Part shown: positions 62,195 to 64,000 of the stretch, in pieces
How the letters are laid out: each line of letters starts with the position of its first letter
How positions within the stretch are numbered: position 1 is the first letter of the stretch
NCBI GenBank assembly: GCA_963082975.1
Contig: OY720344.1
Location: forward strand, 63,392,546-63,456,545
DNA length: 64,000 nucleotides
Origin: Labia minor
Lineage: Eukaryota; Arthropoda; Insecta; Dermaptera; Spongiphoridae
Direction of reading: 5' to 3'
Translations under genes and position numbers: made by a program
Notes under the pieces: generated by a model
Told to the model about the DNA's origin: nothing
Database searches by the model: none
What the model saw: only the letters and a program-made list of their open reading frames with translations

Positions 62195-62655
62195 AGACAA
62201 GATTACGCAAAAACGGTTTAAGCTAGAATGATGAAATTTGGTACATGGACATTATTCAAAATTCATAGTTTTCTATCAACTTTTGAGAAATGTAGCTCAA
62301 CCGGAAGAGGGTCATTTCTTACAACGTTTTGATTTTTTTTCCTCTAAAGTGACCGTAAAAATAAAGATATATGTTTGATAATTTTTCACATGATTAATAA
62401 TTATATAAGACTGATATATATAAAATTTCAGTTTGATTGAATTGCTGAAAGTACCAGAATTAATTTTTTAACACTGCAAATCTCACGCGCCAACACGTGC
62501 CATGGTGCCATCAATAAAAAGCCAAACATGTGCTGGTTTAATAAATATTATTTATTAATTATAATTTATAATTAATTAAATTTAATTTAAATATAATATA
62601 TTATGTTATTTAATCCAGTTCAAATTTGCGAGATAGTCGAGTGGAGACACTCCAG
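62037..62655 (-). mobile_element. HINE-type element, copy 6, full length
   Basis: Minus-strand copy with an intact 3' hairpin (ACTATCTCGTAAGAGATAGT as read on the plus strand) and an intact 5' end at 62655. Its microsatellite is (GT)n on the plus strand at 62158-62190, the longest of the family here. The interior has the CACGTG and TTCAGC features of the others. Confidence 0.82.
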
Positions 62656-62994
62656 TTTATTTAACATTATTGGAACATCATGTTGAGTGGTGTGTTTTTC
62701 ACATTTGACACTCCTTTATCCCCACCCGCTACTTCACTTTAAAACGTTTAACCCGTTTACCGTAGGGTTGCGAGAAGGACAATGCAGAGGGATGGTTGGC
62801 TGGATACATAGTCCCCGACTCAACCCTTCACCCGATGGTTTTATTGGGTCAGACACAAAGAACAGATCCACTTGGCGTGAACTCCTAATGTAACAAATAC
62901 ATAATATTAATACTACTTCTATCACCAATAATTATAACTATTTTATAAACAAACAAAAAAATAATCTAATACTATTGCATCTTTTTATGTATTA

Positions 62995-63037
<43 letters not shown>

Positions 63038-63073
63038 TAATACAGTATGTATATCGTAAAAGTAACTAGTTTC
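62656..63073. other. Non-coding stretch
   Basis: 62740-62890 is less AT-rich, with opposing frames of 64-68 codons and no known domain; it may be an unrecognised repeat or exon. (TA)n at 62998-63036. Confidence 0.5.
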
Positions 63074-64000
63074 TTTTTACCACGTTTTTCTTAGCTTGCT
63101 TTCTTGTTTATCTGTTCGCGTCAAATCTTGCAATCGAAATTTCGACCACTTCCAGTCATCCAATCGCTCTGAAACTTTTCAGAGTTATGTATTCTGGATG
63201 ACAATACAATAAAATAACACATTCGTAGCTTGCAAGTGTTTAATTAGAGCATAATTAATGAATATTTGTATTTTGTTAACTTAAAAAGGAGAAACAATAA
63301 TAATACAACAAAAGGCCCTTTCCAAAACTTACCTTTCTCAATACATAATACAAAAGAAGAAAACAACAAAAGGGACTTTGTCAAAACATTAAAAATAAAT
63401 AATACAGATGTCCATAGTCCGCTTGTTTAAAAAAATATTCAAGAGTTGATTCTAGTATGTATTAAATATATTCAATATATTAAATATTAAATATATTATT
63501 TTTGATCTAAACGAATAGAGAATGGATTTTACATAAAATTTGTAATCATTTCACAAATTAATAATATAATAAATGACACATTGTGAATTGACGATAAAAA
63601 TAAATATATTTCATTAGATCTTATTTTATTATACTAGCAAAAATTGTATAAATATATTTTTAATTTTCTTTCGAAATTAATTAAAAAATTTTAAAATATT
63701 TTAAATATAAAAAATATTGATACAATATCTAATACAAAAACGAGACGGGATGCAAATATAATACATTAATTAATAATAATAATCAAAATATTAAAATCCG
63801 TTTAAATAAGAAGTTTGAAAAAATGTTCAGGTCGCTCCCCTCCAACTAAATGACAGTCCTGATCGTATGTTCCATGCTGCGAATTAAATTTGGATTAAGC
63901 ATCATAAATTCTAAAATAATAATTAAATAAATTTCAAATAACGATTAGATATTTATTAAATGAATTACTAATAAATAATATTCAATCTAATGAAATAAAG
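63074..64000 (+). repeat. Long interspersed repeat, copy 2 (runs off the window)
   Basis: Appears the same as 50371-51297 over all 927 bp by reading, and is cut by the window end. The flank to the left differs at once (CTAGTTTC against CGTATTTT), which fixes the repeat's left border near the T-run before ACCACG. Confidence 0.92.

Noticed and set aside
1-64000. CRISPR arrays, operons, ribosome binding sites, rRNA genes
   Set aside because: Composition, NUMT and transposon content indicate animal nuclear DNA; no spaced direct-repeat array or rRNA core sequence was seen.

Overview
The window is strongly AT-rich eukaryotic nuclear DNA, dense in (TA)n, (AAT)n, (GA)n and (CA)n microsatellites, with no convincing intact host gene. 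Two things point to an animal. One is a fragment of mitochondrial nad1 that reads with TGA as tryptophan. The other is the mobile-element mix: Tc1, mariner, hAT, MULE, Helitron-like elements, a SINE and MITEs. An arthropod, perhaps a copepod such as a sea louse, is my guess from composition and repeat style; the sequence does not prove it.

Layout. 1995-4299 is a hAT-type element with an 8-bp target duplication and a decayed MULE nested inside it. 7360-7729 is a tRNA-type SINE with a 13-bp target duplication, itself interrupted by another short repeat; a 5'-truncated relative lies at 59646-59826. 13135-14783 is an apparently complete Tc1-like transposon with 171-bp terminal inverted repeats and an uninterrupted 343-codon DD34E transposase, the only strong protein-coding gene here. 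18251-18555 is the nuclear copy of mitochondrial nad1 (NUMT). A Helitron-like repeat occurs at 11060-11333 (minus) and 25306-25793 (plus, with a 3' hairpin). Two long-TIR MITEs lie at about 38812-39373 and 52244-53100.

The right third (17 kb and 43-63 kb) carries six copies of one roughly 600-bp family. It has a conserved 5' end, subterminal inverted repeats, an internal microsatellite and a 3' terminal hairpin, which I read as a non-autonomous Helentron/HINE-type family. One copy is split by a rearranged mariner fragment. Two copies form a large inverted pair at 61104-62655. A repeat of at least 927 bp at 50371-51297 recurs with no difference that I could see at 63074-64000, where the window ends.

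The rest reads as intergenic or intronic sequence. A few less AT-rich patches (4616-4930, 19130-19285, 28380-28790, 34000-34240, 41370-41660) could hold regulatory DNA or non-coding first exons. The clearest is at 28437-28512, with a CRE, an inverted homeodomain-type site and a TATA box. The elements do not form a pathway; the story is layered transposition, nesting and local duplication in low-complexity DNA.
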